NCBI GenBank assembly: GCA_020353515.1
Contig: CP070695.1
Location: 3,454,050-3,518,049, forward strand
Direction of reading: 5' to 3'
DNA from: Candidatus Heimdallarchaeota archaeon
GTDB lineage: Archaea > Asgardarchaeota > Heimdallarchaeia > Hodarchaeales > Hodarchaeaceae
DNA: 64,000 bases
The first letter of the stretch is position 1. The number at the start of each line of letters is the position of its first letter. Under the pieces are notes generated by a model. That model had not been told where the DNA came from and made no database searches. It worked only from the letters and a program-made list of their open reading frames with translations. Below, one piece after another: positions 54,945 through 63,929 of this stretch. A program made the translations under genes and the position numbers.

Positions 54945-55700
54945 TTAATAAAAACCGTCAAGAAACGCCCGTACATTTTTTCCGAGAACATAATGATTAT
55001 ATCCTCCCTCTAACACTCCAAATCGCCTACATGAGCCTTGATCTTCAGAATATTCGCGGATAATTTTACCGATTGATTTATAATCTTCCGTCGTTAATAA
55101 TCCCCCCCAATCTTTTTCATGCCTATCAAAACCAGCTGATACTCCAATTATATCAACTTCAGAGAGGTCAGAAAGAAATCTCCTCACATTTTGAACAAAT
55201 TGATCTCGTGACCTCCCTTCTACATGATAATATTCCACATTTTGCGAATTACGAAAAGTATTATGTGTTCCATCTCCAAAATGTAGATCAAAATCAATAA
55301 TTACTGCTTTAGATATTTGATTCTCTGATATAAGTCTTTTGATTGCAATAGCGATGTTATTGAAATAACAAAATCCCCAAAATCCTTCAGGACTGGCATG
55401 ATGTCCTGGTGGTCGTATCAAAGCAAACATTGGTTCATTATGATTACAAGCGTAATCACTAGCTAAGATTGCACCTCCAGCTGCTAGTAATGCTATAGCA
55501 TAAACTCGAGAGTTTTTCACACGTAAAAGATGATTTTCTGTATGAACTAATAAAATATCATTATCTATCGCTGGTTTAGGACTTTTTAAATTATAATCGT
55601 GCAAGTCCTCCACGATAGCTTCCATACGGCCTGAATCCGCAGCTGGATCAGAAGTATAAACCTTATAGTAGTCTTGGTGAAAAATGACATGCTTTTTCAT
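54945..55700 (-). CDS. Histone deacetylase-family (AcuC/class II-like) zinc amidohydrolase
   Basis: 251 residues. The family core is complete: IRPPGHHASPEGFWGFCYFNN (split here as RPPGHHAS with His100/His101, and GFCYFNN), zinc ligands in DFDLHFGDGT (Asp138, His140), the third ligand in VSAGFDRHEKD, and the C-terminal EGGYN. It is shorter than most (about 300-340). It should remove acetyl groups from lysine or from polyamine-like substrates. The upstream gene is methyltransferase 6, with a 17-base gap, so the two are probably co-transcribed. Confidence 0.88.
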   Translation of the reverse strand: MKKHVIFHQDYYKVYTSDPAADSGRMEAIVEDLHDYNLKSPKPAIDNDILLVHTENHLLRVKNSRVYAIALLAAGGAILASDYACNHNEPMFALIRPPGHHASPEGFWGFCYFNNIAIAIKRLISENQISKAVIIDFDLHFGDGTHNTFRNSQNVEYYHVEGRSRDQFVQNVRRFLSDLSEVDIIGVSAGFDRHEKDWGGLLTTEDYKSIGKIIREYSEDQGSCRRFGVLEGGYNHYVLGKNVRAFLDGFY

Positions 55701-55717
55701 TGGTAAACTCCTTACTC

Positions 55718-58078
55718 CTATTTTTTTCTAGTTTTTTCTTTTGCAAATCGCCAATATAATTCGAACTGTAAAATTTCGTGAATTTTTGTTACATCTCTAG
55801 AGTTCATTCCTAGACACTCTATAAGAACAAGATGATCAAGTTGGTTCACAAATTTTGAATAATCTGAAATTAATTTTTTTGTTGTAAGGATTGATTCTAT
55901 TTTTGTTTCTTTATGACTAGAAATACAAGCTTGAAATTGATTAATATGGTTTTTAGAAAGTTTTCTGGGATTTAATACCAGTAAATTTTGACATTCTTGC
56001 AGGGAGAGTTTAAGCGACCCAAGTCCGAGGGTTCTTGTACCCTGTATTTCCCTAAGTAATATCCCTAGAGTTGAATTTAAGAAACCAAGAAGAGGAAATA
56101 ACCAATCCTTGTTGTTTGCCCAAAAACCAATCCATTGCTTATCAATATGGAGTTCATCAGAATTATAGATAACAAAAGATCGTTTAAAACTCATATTCGG
56201 TATTAATATCTCTGGTTGTATTAATGGTACCTGATACCAATTCTCCTTTGTTCTATTCTTAAAATATGGACGTTTTAATATGTCATCCTGATTTTTATTG
56301 ATATAATCTTGTAGTTCATTTGGACTATCTTCTGTAAGTTTTCTAGGAATGTGAAGGAAATATCCTAATTCTTTGGATGGAGAGAAGATTGTACCCCATT
56401 CTTTAGGGGATTTTGTCATAAGATATAGGTTCTCTTTTGGAAAGTTAAATTGCTTCTTCAATTTCTTGGTAAAGTAAAAAAACCGATTAGCTCCCGTGGT
56501 TGATCCCATTTCTAGCTTTCCAAGATCTTTTAACAAACAAAATTGATCTTTTTTATCTTTTAGTAGTTTTATAAGATAAGAAGACATTGTAAGATAATCT
56601 AATCTTAAAAAAGGAAAAAGTTTCCTTGAATTCATCATTAAAGGAGTTAAATCAGAAATTAGAGAAATTCTATATAAATCAGTTTCCTTTGTTTGTATCT
56701 CAAATCGGATATTAGCAGGCTTAAAAGAAAGCTTTTCTAAATCCTTTGTGAAATTATGTATCCCAAACTGTAATAAAGACTTTAGAGAGTTTTTCCATAC
56801 AATTATGGTTGTATTTTTAAGTTCAGCTTTTTTATGAATCCTGTGTCCGATAACAATATGAGTTCGAATTTCTGCATTATCCCAAACTTCAAACGGTAAC
56901 TCTAAAATGAGATCTAAACAAAAAGATGTTAGAAAGATTTGTTTAAGTGGATTTGTATATCGAGAAGACAACCAAGCTCGAGATAAGACAAATGCGATTG
57001 TACCTCCTCCAACAACTTGCGTAATAGCTTTTAACCAAAAATAGATATATAAGTCTGCTTTTTTATCCCATTTGAGTGATATTTCTGAAAATAAATATTT
57101 GAAAAACTTTGAAATATCCTTTGTAGTTTTAATAGAAGTATTTTTAATTCCATGATGTCGAACATAAGGAGGATTTCCAATTATAATGTGAAATTTGTGA
57201 TGAGAGGATTTATCATCACTAAGAAAATCAGTTTCGAAGATTTGGAATTTTTTGATTAAAGAATTCAGTTTTTTTTCTGAAAATGTCTCGTTTGGAATAT
57301 ATTTCAGATATTGGTGTAGGAGTATAATCTTAGCACACTTGACAATACGAGAGTCAATATCATATCCATAAAGGCGTGAGAATAAAGTATTCATAATTTC
57401 TATCTTTTCTTCTGGTGATATATTAACATTTATTGGATTAGCAAGTATAATGGATAATAGGAGTCTACTCATTTCTGCAAGAAACATTCCTGTTCCACAG
57501 CTTGGATCTAAAATCCTAATACTCGCTATTCTATCAACAATTTGATAATTATCTATGAACTGATAATTTACAGGATATTTACCTCTAAAACTGAGTTCGT
57601 GAAGAGATTTATCATCTAGAGCAATATCCTTTCTGTTACTGAGAAATGAAAACAAAGCATAACGACATATTACCTTAATTTGATTCAAGGGAGTAAAAAA
57701 TATTCCAGATTTTTTTCGTTCATTTGGTTTTCTCAGATTTTCATGAAAATTTGAAAAGATATAAGGCTCAAGATGGTTCTTGTCGTCCTCAATTCTCTTT
57801 AAAAAAATCCACCACCAATCATCCTGATTTAAATAGCTTAGAAATGATTCATTCATTCGAAACTCAAAATAATGTTTAAGCCATTTTATTTCCCAATAAT
57901 TTGATCTTTTAGCTAACTGGACTAGATAAGTTTCTTTGTCTACGAAAAGGAACTGATTTAAACTTGGAAACAGAAATAAAATACTAAATGTTAGGCTGAA
58001 AAAGTTATATAACTCTGGCCATTTATGAGATTCTTTTGTTATATGCTTTAAACATTTAGTCCACTCATTCACTATCAT
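55718..58078 (-). CDS. N6-adenine DNA methyltransferase, type IIG-like without nuclease (methyltransferase 6)
   Basis: 786 residues. A helical N-terminal part (1-120) without nuclease motif leads to KSGIFFTPLNQIKVI (123-137), motif I ILDPSCGTGMF (189-199), motif IV IIGNPPYVRH (299-308) and a specificity domain ending around LNSTLGILLREIQGTRTLGLG. Full-length and intact. It should methylate adenine in DNA. It sits in a minus-strand series: VOC epimerase (32 bases upstream), this gene, then the deacetylase-family gene. It ends in TAG. Confidence 0.87.
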   Translation of the reverse strand: MIVNEWTKCLKHITKESHKWPELYNFFSLTFSILFLFPSLNQFLFVDKETYLVQLAKRSNYWEIKWLKHYFEFRMNESFLSYLNQDDWWWIFLKRIEDDKNHLEPYIFSNFHENLRKPNERKKSGIFFTPLNQIKVICRYALFSFLSNRKDIALDDKSLHELSFRGKYPVNYQFIDNYQIVDRIASIRILDPSCGTGMFLAEMSRLLLSIILANPINVNISPEEKIEIMNTLFSRLYGYDIDSRIVKCAKIILLHQYLKYIPNETFSEKKLNSLIKKFQIFETDFLSDDKSSHHKFHIIIGNPPYVRHHGIKNTSIKTTKDISKFFKYLFSEISLKWDKKADLYIYFWLKAITQVVGGGTIAFVLSRAWLSSRYTNPLKQIFLTSFCLDLILELPFEVWDNAEIRTHIVIGHRIHKKAELKNTTIIVWKNSLKSLLQFGIHNFTKDLEKLSFKPANIRFEIQTKETDLYRISLISDLTPLMMNSRKLFPFLRLDYLTMSSYLIKLLKDKKDQFCLLKDLGKLEMGSTTGANRFFYFTKKLKKQFNFPKENLYLMTKSPKEWGTIFSPSKELGYFLHIPRKLTEDSPNELQDYINKNQDDILKRPYFKNRTKENWYQVPLIQPEILIPNMSFKRSFVIYNSDELHIDKQWIGFWANNKDWLFPLLGFLNSTLGILLREIQGTRTLGLGSLKLSLQECQNLLVLNPRKLSKNHINQFQACISSHKETKIESILTTKKLISDYSKFVNQLDHLVLIECLGMNSRDVTKIHEILQFELYWRFAKEKTRKK

Positions 58079-58110
58079 TCGCTCTTTTTCCTAATTTAGC
58101 TCGGAGTTTG

Positions 58111-58575
58111 TTAAGTTTGGCTAATAATATCCAAATTAGGTGCCCCATTAGGCAGAAGAATGTCCTTTTTTAACAATTGGATAAGAACTCCGTGAGTAGA
58201 TTTCGGGTGAAAAAAAACTGAAAGAACATCTTGAGTGGGAGTTCTTCCAGCTAGAGGAAATCCTGCTTTTTCAAATTCTTCTATTGTACGTAAAATATCA
58301 GTTGATTCAAAGGCGATATGGAATAAGCCTTCACCTTTTTTCTCTAAATATCTCTTAGTCGGGCCATCAGTCAGAGGAGAGACAAGTTCGATATAGCAGT
58401 TATTTCCAAGGGGAATAAAAGCATATTTGAATTCCTCTACTTCTTTCCCTGTTGCATAATATTGTGTATGGATCTTTATCTTGTCACTATTCTGTCCGAA
58501 TGCATTACAATATTTTGAGATAGCTAATTCTAAATTATGCACAACTACCCCTATATGGTGAAAATTTGTATCCAA
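58111..58575 (-). CDS. VOC-family protein, methylmalonyl-CoA epimerase-like
   Basis: 154 residues. FHHIGVVVHNLELAISKY, the strand YIELVSPL and the second half GLFHIAFESTDI are typical of methylmalonyl-CoA epimerase and related vicinal-oxygen-chelate enzymes, which bind a metal through His and Glu side chains. It would convert R- and S-methylmalonyl-CoA, but no mutase or carboxylase gene is nearby, so the substrate is uncertain. First gene of a minus-strand series with methyltransferase 6. Confidence 0.75.
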   Translation of the reverse strand: MDTNFHHIGVVVHNLELAISKYCNAFGQNSDKIKIHTQYYATGKEVEEFKYAFIPLGNNCYIELVSPLTDGPTKRYLEKKGEGLFHIAFESTDILRTIEEFEKAGFPLAGRTPTQDVLSVFFHPKSTHGVLIQLLKKDILLPNGAPNLDIISQT

Positions 58576-58689
58576 ATTGAAATCCTCTCACATCTAGTTG
58601 AGTTACTTTTTCGAATTCAGTTTGATCAAAAATATTTGTACCAATTATCAACAAATAATTTAATTAAGAGTTTGGGTGATCAATTGTGT

Positions 58690-59916
58690 ATGAAAGCTCT
58701 TAGGTTTCATGCAAGTATTCCTAGATATATTACTACAAAATTACTTGGAAAAATAACCAAATCTGCCTATTTAAGTTTTTTTCCCCCTACAAAATTAGAT
58801 GATATTCCAGAACCAGTTGTGCGAAAAGATTGGGTGAAAATAGAAACAAAATTTGCTGGAATATGTGGTTCTGATGTTAACACGATTCTATTACAGGAAA
58901 GTCCTCTTTTAGAACCGTTATGTTCTTTCCCTGCAGTTCTTGGTCACGAAAATGTAGGAATAGTTAAAGAGATAGGCTCTAATGTAAAAAATGTAAATAT
59001 TGGAGATCGGGTTGTTATAGATCCCATTCTGTCCTGTATACCAAGGGGTATTAAACCTGTTTGCCAAAATTGTGAAAAAGGAGATACAGTTTGCTGTGAG
59101 AATTTTGATAGAGGGAACCTTAGTCCTGCTTTCGATATAGGTTGGTGTCGAGATACTGGTGGTACTTTTAGTCAATATTACTTGGCACATGGATCTCAAA
59201 TTCACACTGTCCCTGATAATGTCACAGATGAGAATGCAGTCTTAGTTGAACCATTTTCAATCGGAATTCATGCTGTATTACAACATTTTCCTAAGGATAA
59301 TGAAACTGTCATCGTTATTGGAACAGGTGTTATTGGTTTGATGGTTATAATAGCCCTCAGATCATTAGGAAGCAAAGCAAAGATAATAGCAATTGATAAA
59401 AGAGAATATCAAGGAAAATTAGCTTTAGAAAAAGCTGGAGCAAATTCATTTATTTGCGTCAAAAAAGGTTATTATCAAGAATTTGCCAAACATTTCAAAG
59501 CTCGAATTTACAAACCCATATTAGAGAAAAAAGAGCTAATCGTTGGAGGAGGTGCTGATATGGTATTTGAGTGCGTTGGAATACCAAGCACTATTGAAGA
59601 CGCTTTACGCTTTACAAAATCAGGAGGAAAAATGATTTTAATAGGTAATCCTCATCAGATCAACGTAGATTGGTCATTAATTTGGTTTAGAGAACTAAAA
59701 GTTATCGGATCATTTGGGTCAACATTAGAAAGGGAAGATGATAAAGCACACGCTTTCGATATTGCTTTAGAATTAATGTCTTCTGGGGAAGTCGATGTAT
59801 CATGGATGATTACTCACAAATTCGACTTTCCTAAGAATTATAAGAGAGGAATTAAATATTCAATGAATAAGGAACGGTTTAGAGTTATTAAGGCTATTTT
59901 TTCTTTTACTTATTGA
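58690..59916 (+). CDS. Zinc-dependent medium-chain alcohol/polyol dehydrogenase
   Basis: 408 residues from ATG 58690; upstream in-frame codons overlap the divergent epimerase gene and are not conserved. Catalytic zinc site: FAGICGSD and LGHENVG. A longer than usual structural-zinc lobe (SCIPRGIKPVCQNCEKGD, then CCEN) follows. The NAD(P)-binding motif is VIGTGVIGLM, and the tail includes SGGKMILIGNP. It oxidises an alcohol or polyol, unspecified. Convergent with the next dehydrogenase, whose stop lies two bases away. Confidence 0.83.
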   Translation: MKALRFHASIPRYITTKLLGKITKSAYLSFFPPTKLDDIPEPVVRKDWVKIETKFAGICGSDVNTILLQESPLLEPLCSFPAVLGHENVGIVKEIGSNVKNVNIGDRVVIDPILSCIPRGIKPVCQNCEKGDTVCCENFDRGNLSPAFDIGWCRDTGGTFSQYYLAHGSQIHTVPDNVTDENAVLVEPFSIGIHAVLQHFPKDNETVIVIGTGVIGLMVIIALRSLGSKAKIIAIDKREYQGKLALEKAGANSFICVKKGYYQEFAKHFKARIYKPILEKKELIVGGGADMVFECVGIPSTIEDALRFTKSGGKMILIGNPHQINVDWSLIWFRELKVIGSFGSTLEREDDKAHAFDIALELMSSGEVDVSWMITHKFDFPKNYKRGIKYSMNKERFRVIKAIFSFTY

Positions 59917-59918
59917 TA

Positions 59919-60938
59919 TTATTTTTCAAGTTCTACCAAAACTTTCACTGTGATTGAATTAGGATGCAAGATTGCTTCAAAACCCTTGTCTACTATATCT
60001 TCTAATTTGATTATATGGGATATCATTGGTTTAACTTGAACTCGTTTCTTTGCAATGAGTTGCAGAGCTGTTTCAAACTCTGTATAACCACAATAAGCAA
60101 ATAAAAGTTTCAACTCATATTTAACAGCTGTTAAAAAGTCGACTTCTACAGGAAGTTCATAGAAACCTAAAACTAAAAAGTTTCCTCCTTTATTTAGTGA
60201 GGTGAAGGATTCTGATATCGCCTCAGGGGCACCTGTGCACTCAACAACTATATCTATCCCCTTACTGTTTGTAAAGTATTCTAATCTTTCTTGAACATCT
60301 TCTTGAGATGGATCAATTACAAAATCAGCACCCAATAAATCAGCGAGATTTCTTCGTATCTTATTTTTTTCAATTACCCCAACTAAGTTTGCCCCTTGAA
60401 GCTTCCCAACTTGAACAGAATATAGTCCTACTGCTCCTGCTCCTTGAACGATAACATTTGAACCTAGAATCGGTTCCCTGATCCGTTTATATCCATGTAA
60501 AACTGTAGTTAAAGGCTCCACTACAGCTGCTTCTTCATAACTCACTTCTTCAGGAATTCTATATAATGCTGTTTGTGGTAATATAACTAAATCTGCAAAT
60601 CCACCATTTATGGTTATTCCTGGCATCTTTTTATTGTTACATAAATTATGGCGGCCTTGTTTGCACAAACTACACAGATTACAAGGAATAACAGAATTTG
60701 GAACTACTCGATCTCCAATTTCCCATCCCATGACCTTTTGGCCGATATCAACTATTTTCCCAGAAAATTCATGACCTAGTATTATTTCACTTCCGTTCCT
60801 ATATTGATAAAAGCCCAAATCGTTGCTACTTATTCCGCAATATTTTGGACGAATCAACACATCATGTTTACCCATTTCTGGATCAGGTACCTCTTTTACA
60901 ACAATGTCTTTACTTTCCTGTAAGACAGCTGCCCTCAT
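59919..60938 (-). CDS. Zinc-dependent medium-chain dehydrogenase (threonine/sorbitol dehydrogenase-like)
   Basis: 339 residues. Catalytic zinc region: PKYCGISSND (the second Cys of the usual CGICGSD is Ser) and LGHEFSG. The structural zinc lobe CNLCSLCKQGRHNLC is complete. The cofactor loop is VQGAGAVGLY, and VVECTGAPEA follows. It probably oxidises a 2,3-diol, polyol or threonine with NAD(P). The upstream ThDP-enzyme gene ends 23 bases away on the same strand, suggesting a joint pathway such as acetoin or butanediol interconversion (inference). Confidence 0.85.
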   Translation of the reverse strand: MRAAVLQESKDIVVKEVPDPEMGKHDVLIRPKYCGISSNDLGFYQYRNGSEIILGHEFSGKIVDIGQKVMGWEIGDRVVPNSVIPCNLCSLCKQGRHNLCNNKKMPGITINGGFADLVILPQTALYRIPEEVSYEEAAVVEPLTTVLHGYKRIREPILGSNVIVQGAGAVGLYSVQVGKLQGANLVGVIEKNKIRRNLADLLGADFVIDPSQEDVQERLEYFTNSKGIDIVVECTGAPEAISESFTSLNKGGNFLVLGFYELPVEVDFLTAVKYELKLLFAYCGYTEFETALQLIAKKRVQVKPMISHIIKLEDIVDKGFEAILHPNSITVKVLVELEK

Positions 60939-60961
60939 TTGTAATCATCACTTTTTTTTTT

Positions 60962-62683
60962 TTACTCTGGTAAATTACATCCTTCCAACCAAATACCAGC
61001 TAGTGTTTCAAAATCAGGGGGCTCTAAGTTAATCTCTCTGTCAACAACAATGTCAAGAATTGCTGGGACTTCCGATTTGAACGCTCTTTCTAAAGCGGGT
61101 TGAATATCCTCTGGTTGGGTGACACGGACTCCAAAACACCCCATTGCTTCGGCCAGCTTGTCATATCTAACATCAAAAAAGTCAACACCAATATACCGTT
61201 GTTTGTAAACCATTTTTTGACCTGCTTTAATCATTCCATATGCCTGATCATTCATGACGATAATAACAACAGGAAGTTTTAATCGTCGTGCTGTTTCCAA
61301 TTCTTGGACATTGAACATAAATGACCCATCACCCATTATAGCATAAACTTGTTTATCAGGCTTTGCTAATTGCGCACCAATCGCATAGCCAATTCCTACT
61401 CCAAGGTGTCCTGAATCACTTGGCCATAAGAATGTATTCGGTTCATAAATTCTATTTAAATAATGAGCCCAGACTCCTGTGTTCCCTCCATCGACAATGG
61501 AAATCGCATCACGAGGGAAAAAGTCCCTAACCTCCTTTATAACCCTGAGAGGGTGAATAGGTACTTGGTTAGATTTTCCTTGTTTTAGAAAATCAGCTAA
61601 CCAAGTTTCTTGAGCACCATGACATTCTACAAGCCACTCTGAAGGACTGCGTTTAGAAATTCGCGTTTTTATTGATTTTAAAAGAAAATCGGTTGTACTT
61701 TTTGCATCACCAATAAGACCTAATCCAACTTGCCGATTTAATCCAATTACTTCAGGGTCAATGTCAATCTGAATAACCATTTGTGACTCTGATTCGCCCC
61801 AGAAAGGTGGGCGAGCCCAGAAATCTAAATCACCAAACCGACCCCCTATTAATAGAATTAGATCAGCGCCAGATTGAGCTGCAATCGCACCGTAACCCGC
61901 AGGTAACAATAATAGGGGATGATCATCTGGTAAAACACCACGAGCAAATACTGTATTAGTCACTGGACATTGTAAATATTCTGCAAGTTGTTTAATTTCT
62001 TCGCTAGCATTTGCACGTAGGGCTCCTCCTCCTACATGAATTAATGGATATTCTGCCTTTACTATTAAATCAGCTGCTTTTTCAATTAGCGCAGGTGACG
62101 CTACAGGATTAACTAAGCACCTATAATTTTCAGGTTTACAAACTGGCATCGTTAGTTCGGAGATATCATTTTTTTCAAATAAAACATCAGAGGGAACATC
62201 AAGTAAAACGGGACCAGGTTTCCCAGAAGTCGCTGCACGAAAAGCCCAGTGGACCAAGCTTGGAATTCGCCTCCAAGGGGAAACTACTGCTTGCCACTTT
62301 GTAATAGGTTTGAATAAATTAATTTGATCGAGATCCTGAGTCATTCCATGCCCAGGATAGATATTCCATGTTTGATTTTGAGCAGTAATCACAATCATGG
62401 GAATAGAGTCAGCGAATGCAGTATATACTCCAGGAACTAAATCAGCAGCACCTGGACCAACAGTTCCTAAACACACACTCGGTTCATTTGTAACTCGTGT
62501 CCATGCATCAGCGGCATTAGCGCTTGATTGCTCGTGTCGAAATGTAATGAAATCAATAGAATCCTCTTGATAGATTGCGTCAAGAATTGGATAAAGTTGA
62601 TCACCTGGGATTCCAAATACAAATTTGACCCCTTCTTGTTTAAGACAGTTGATTATTAGCTCCCCACCAGTCATTTGGACCAT
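60962..62683 (-). CDS. Thiamine diphosphate-dependent enzyme, acetolactate synthase large-subunit-like
   Basis: 573 residues, full family length. The catalytic glutamate (Glu51) sits in TFRHEQSSANAADAW; the ThDP-metal motif starts at MGDGSFMFN and ends at MNDQAYG. The middle domain (190-330) has LLIGGRFGDLDF. Like acetolactate synthase, glyoxylate carboligase or a benzoylformate-type decarboxylase, it would act on a 2-oxoacid. No small regulatory subunit gene lies nearby, so a catabolic role together with the downstream dehydrogenase is plausible. Confidence 0.87.
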   Translation of the reverse strand: MVQMTGGELIINCLKQEGVKFVFGIPGDQLYPILDAIYQEDSIDFITFRHEQSSANAADAWTRVTNEPSVCLGTVGPGAADLVPGVYTAFADSIPMIVITAQNQTWNIYPGHGMTQDLDQINLFKPITKWQAVVSPWRRIPSLVHWAFRAATSGKPGPVLLDVPSDVLFEKNDISELTMPVCKPENYRCLVNPVASPALIEKAADLIVKAEYPLIHVGGGALRANASEEIKQLAEYLQCPVTNTVFARGVLPDDHPLLLLPAGYGAIAAQSGADLILLIGGRFGDLDFWARPPFWGESESQMVIQIDIDPEVIGLNRQVGLGLIGDAKSTTDFLLKSIKTRISKRSPSEWLVECHGAQETWLADFLKQGKSNQVPIHPLRVIKEVRDFFPRDAISIVDGGNTGVWAHYLNRIYEPNTFLWPSDSGHLGVGIGYAIGAQLAKPDKQVYAIMGDGSFMFNVQELETARRLKLPVVIIVMNDQAYGMIKAGQKMVYKQRYIGVDFFDVRYDKLAEAMGCFGVRVTQPEDIQPALERAFKSEVPAILDIVVDREINLEPPDFETLAGIWLEGCNLPE

Positions 62684-62832
62684 GAATTAAATCACACCTA
62701 TAATGATTTCACAGAAATCTCATTTTCTAAGGAATAGAGTAATTCTCAAAGCGTTAAATTGGATGTTATCTCGAAAATTAAATACCTATCCGAATGGTTA
62801 ATAAATTACTGAACTGAAAAAAGAATGAAAAA

Positions 62833-63396
62833 ATGTCTAAAGGTAATCTTACTATATCTGAAATGAGAGAAGCTGATCACCAATTCCTTCTTGACATTTG
62901 GCATATACCTCAAGTGATGCAATATGCTGACGAATTTCCTCGATTAAGAGGTTGGTCAAAATCCGATGATTTTCATGTAGCTTGGAGTGTTTATCAGCGT
63001 AAACGTGTTAAGTTAGGAAAAAATTACACACAATTGATTTTATGGTTTGATGAAAATACTCCTATTGGTGAATCCTTTTTTGCTCCCCTTAATGAAGGGT
63101 ATAAATTTGGTAAATGGGAAAAACCCGACAATGTGATATCTCTTATGGGTGATATCAAACTTTTACCACAATATTGGGGACGAGGTTTAGGCTCGAAAGG
63201 AATAAAGTTGGTAATACGCTTTGTTTTTACTAAAACAAGTTGTGAACTCTTTGTAGTACCCCCCCATAGATTAAATCCTGCAGCAAGCCGCGTTTATGAT
63301 AAAGTAGGATTTATTCCTTTTACTGGTATGAGATCTTGGCGAAATCATAAAATTATGGAAATGACTAGAAAAAGGTACAATGAAATTTATAAGTAA
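62833..63396 (+). CDS. GNAT-family N-acetyltransferase
   Basis: 187 residues. The acetyl-CoA loop is visible in LLPQYWGRGLGSKGIKLVI (the R/Q-x-x-G-x-G pattern), and the final strand-helix NPAASRVYDKVGFIPF is typical of GNAT enzymes. The substrate may be an amino group of a protein, antibiotic or small molecule. Divergent from the ThDP enzyme and convergent with the TPR-like gene. Confidence 0.82.
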   Translation: MSKGNLTISEMREADHQFLLDIWHIPQVMQYADEFPRLRGWSKSDDFHVAWSVYQRKRVKLGKNYTQLILWFDENTPIGESFFAPLNEGYKFGKWEKPDNVISLMGDIKLLPQYWGRGLGSKGIKLVIRFVFTKTSCELFVVPPHRLNPAASRVYDKVGFIPFTGMRSWRNHKIMEMTRKRYNEIYK

Positions 63397-63425
63397 AAGG
63401 AATTGTATTTTGGTATAAATTTACG

Positions 63426-63929
63426 CTAAATGGAATAGCCATGGATACTCTCAAGTTCACTGAGAAAATATTTTTTGTCTTCATCTTTCTTGATTTTTTC
63501 GCCTGCTTCCTTTGCTAAGGTAATATATTTCTGGAATTCAGTTTCCTTATCCAGGACTATTGCATAAGCTCTTGCCAGAGCTTCGTATGCAAAAGCGATG
63601 TCAAAATCACCAATATTATTTTCTTCACAGATTTGAAGACACCTCTTGGCATGATATTCAGCAGCATTGGGTCTTTTTAAGATCGAATACACACGTGAGA
63701 TTTGCCAGTCACCCCGTTCAAGATTCATAGGCCCAGTTTTAGGATATTTACCAGAGGAAACCACAATTCCCCAATGATATCGTGATGCATGAGCAGAATG
63801 AATCATTTCGTCATCCTCATCGGGATTTCGATCCTTTTTGTCTAATAAATCCCATGTATGATTAAATAATTGAGCGGCCATTTTTCTATGCCACTCTAAT
63901 TCAGTTAATTTTTCTTTTGTTTCAGACAT
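63426..63929 (-). CDS. Small helical TPR-like protein of unknown function
   Basis: 167 residues, almost entirely helical. Pairs of helices such as AAEYHAKRCLQICEENN and FDIAFAYEALARAYAIVL follow the tetratricopeptide spacing, so it likely binds a protein partner. The segment ASRYHWGIVVSSGKYP, conserved in similar bacterial proteins known to the annotator only as uncharacterised, precedes them. No signal peptide. It ends in TAG. Confidence 0.65.
   Translation of the reverse strand: MSETKEKLTELEWHRKMAAQLFNHTWDLLDKKDRNPDEDDEMIHSAHASRYHWGIVVSSGKYPKTGPMNLERGDWQISRVYSILKRPNAAEYHAKRCLQICEENNIGDFDIAFAYEALARAYAIVLDKETEFQKYITLAKEAGEKIKKDEDKKYFLSELESIHGYSI

Noticed and set aside
58537..58689. Extension of the dehydrogenase to an upstream ATG
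   Set aside because: The added 51 residues overlap the divergent epimerase gene and do not resemble the family; the fold begins at MKALRF (58690).
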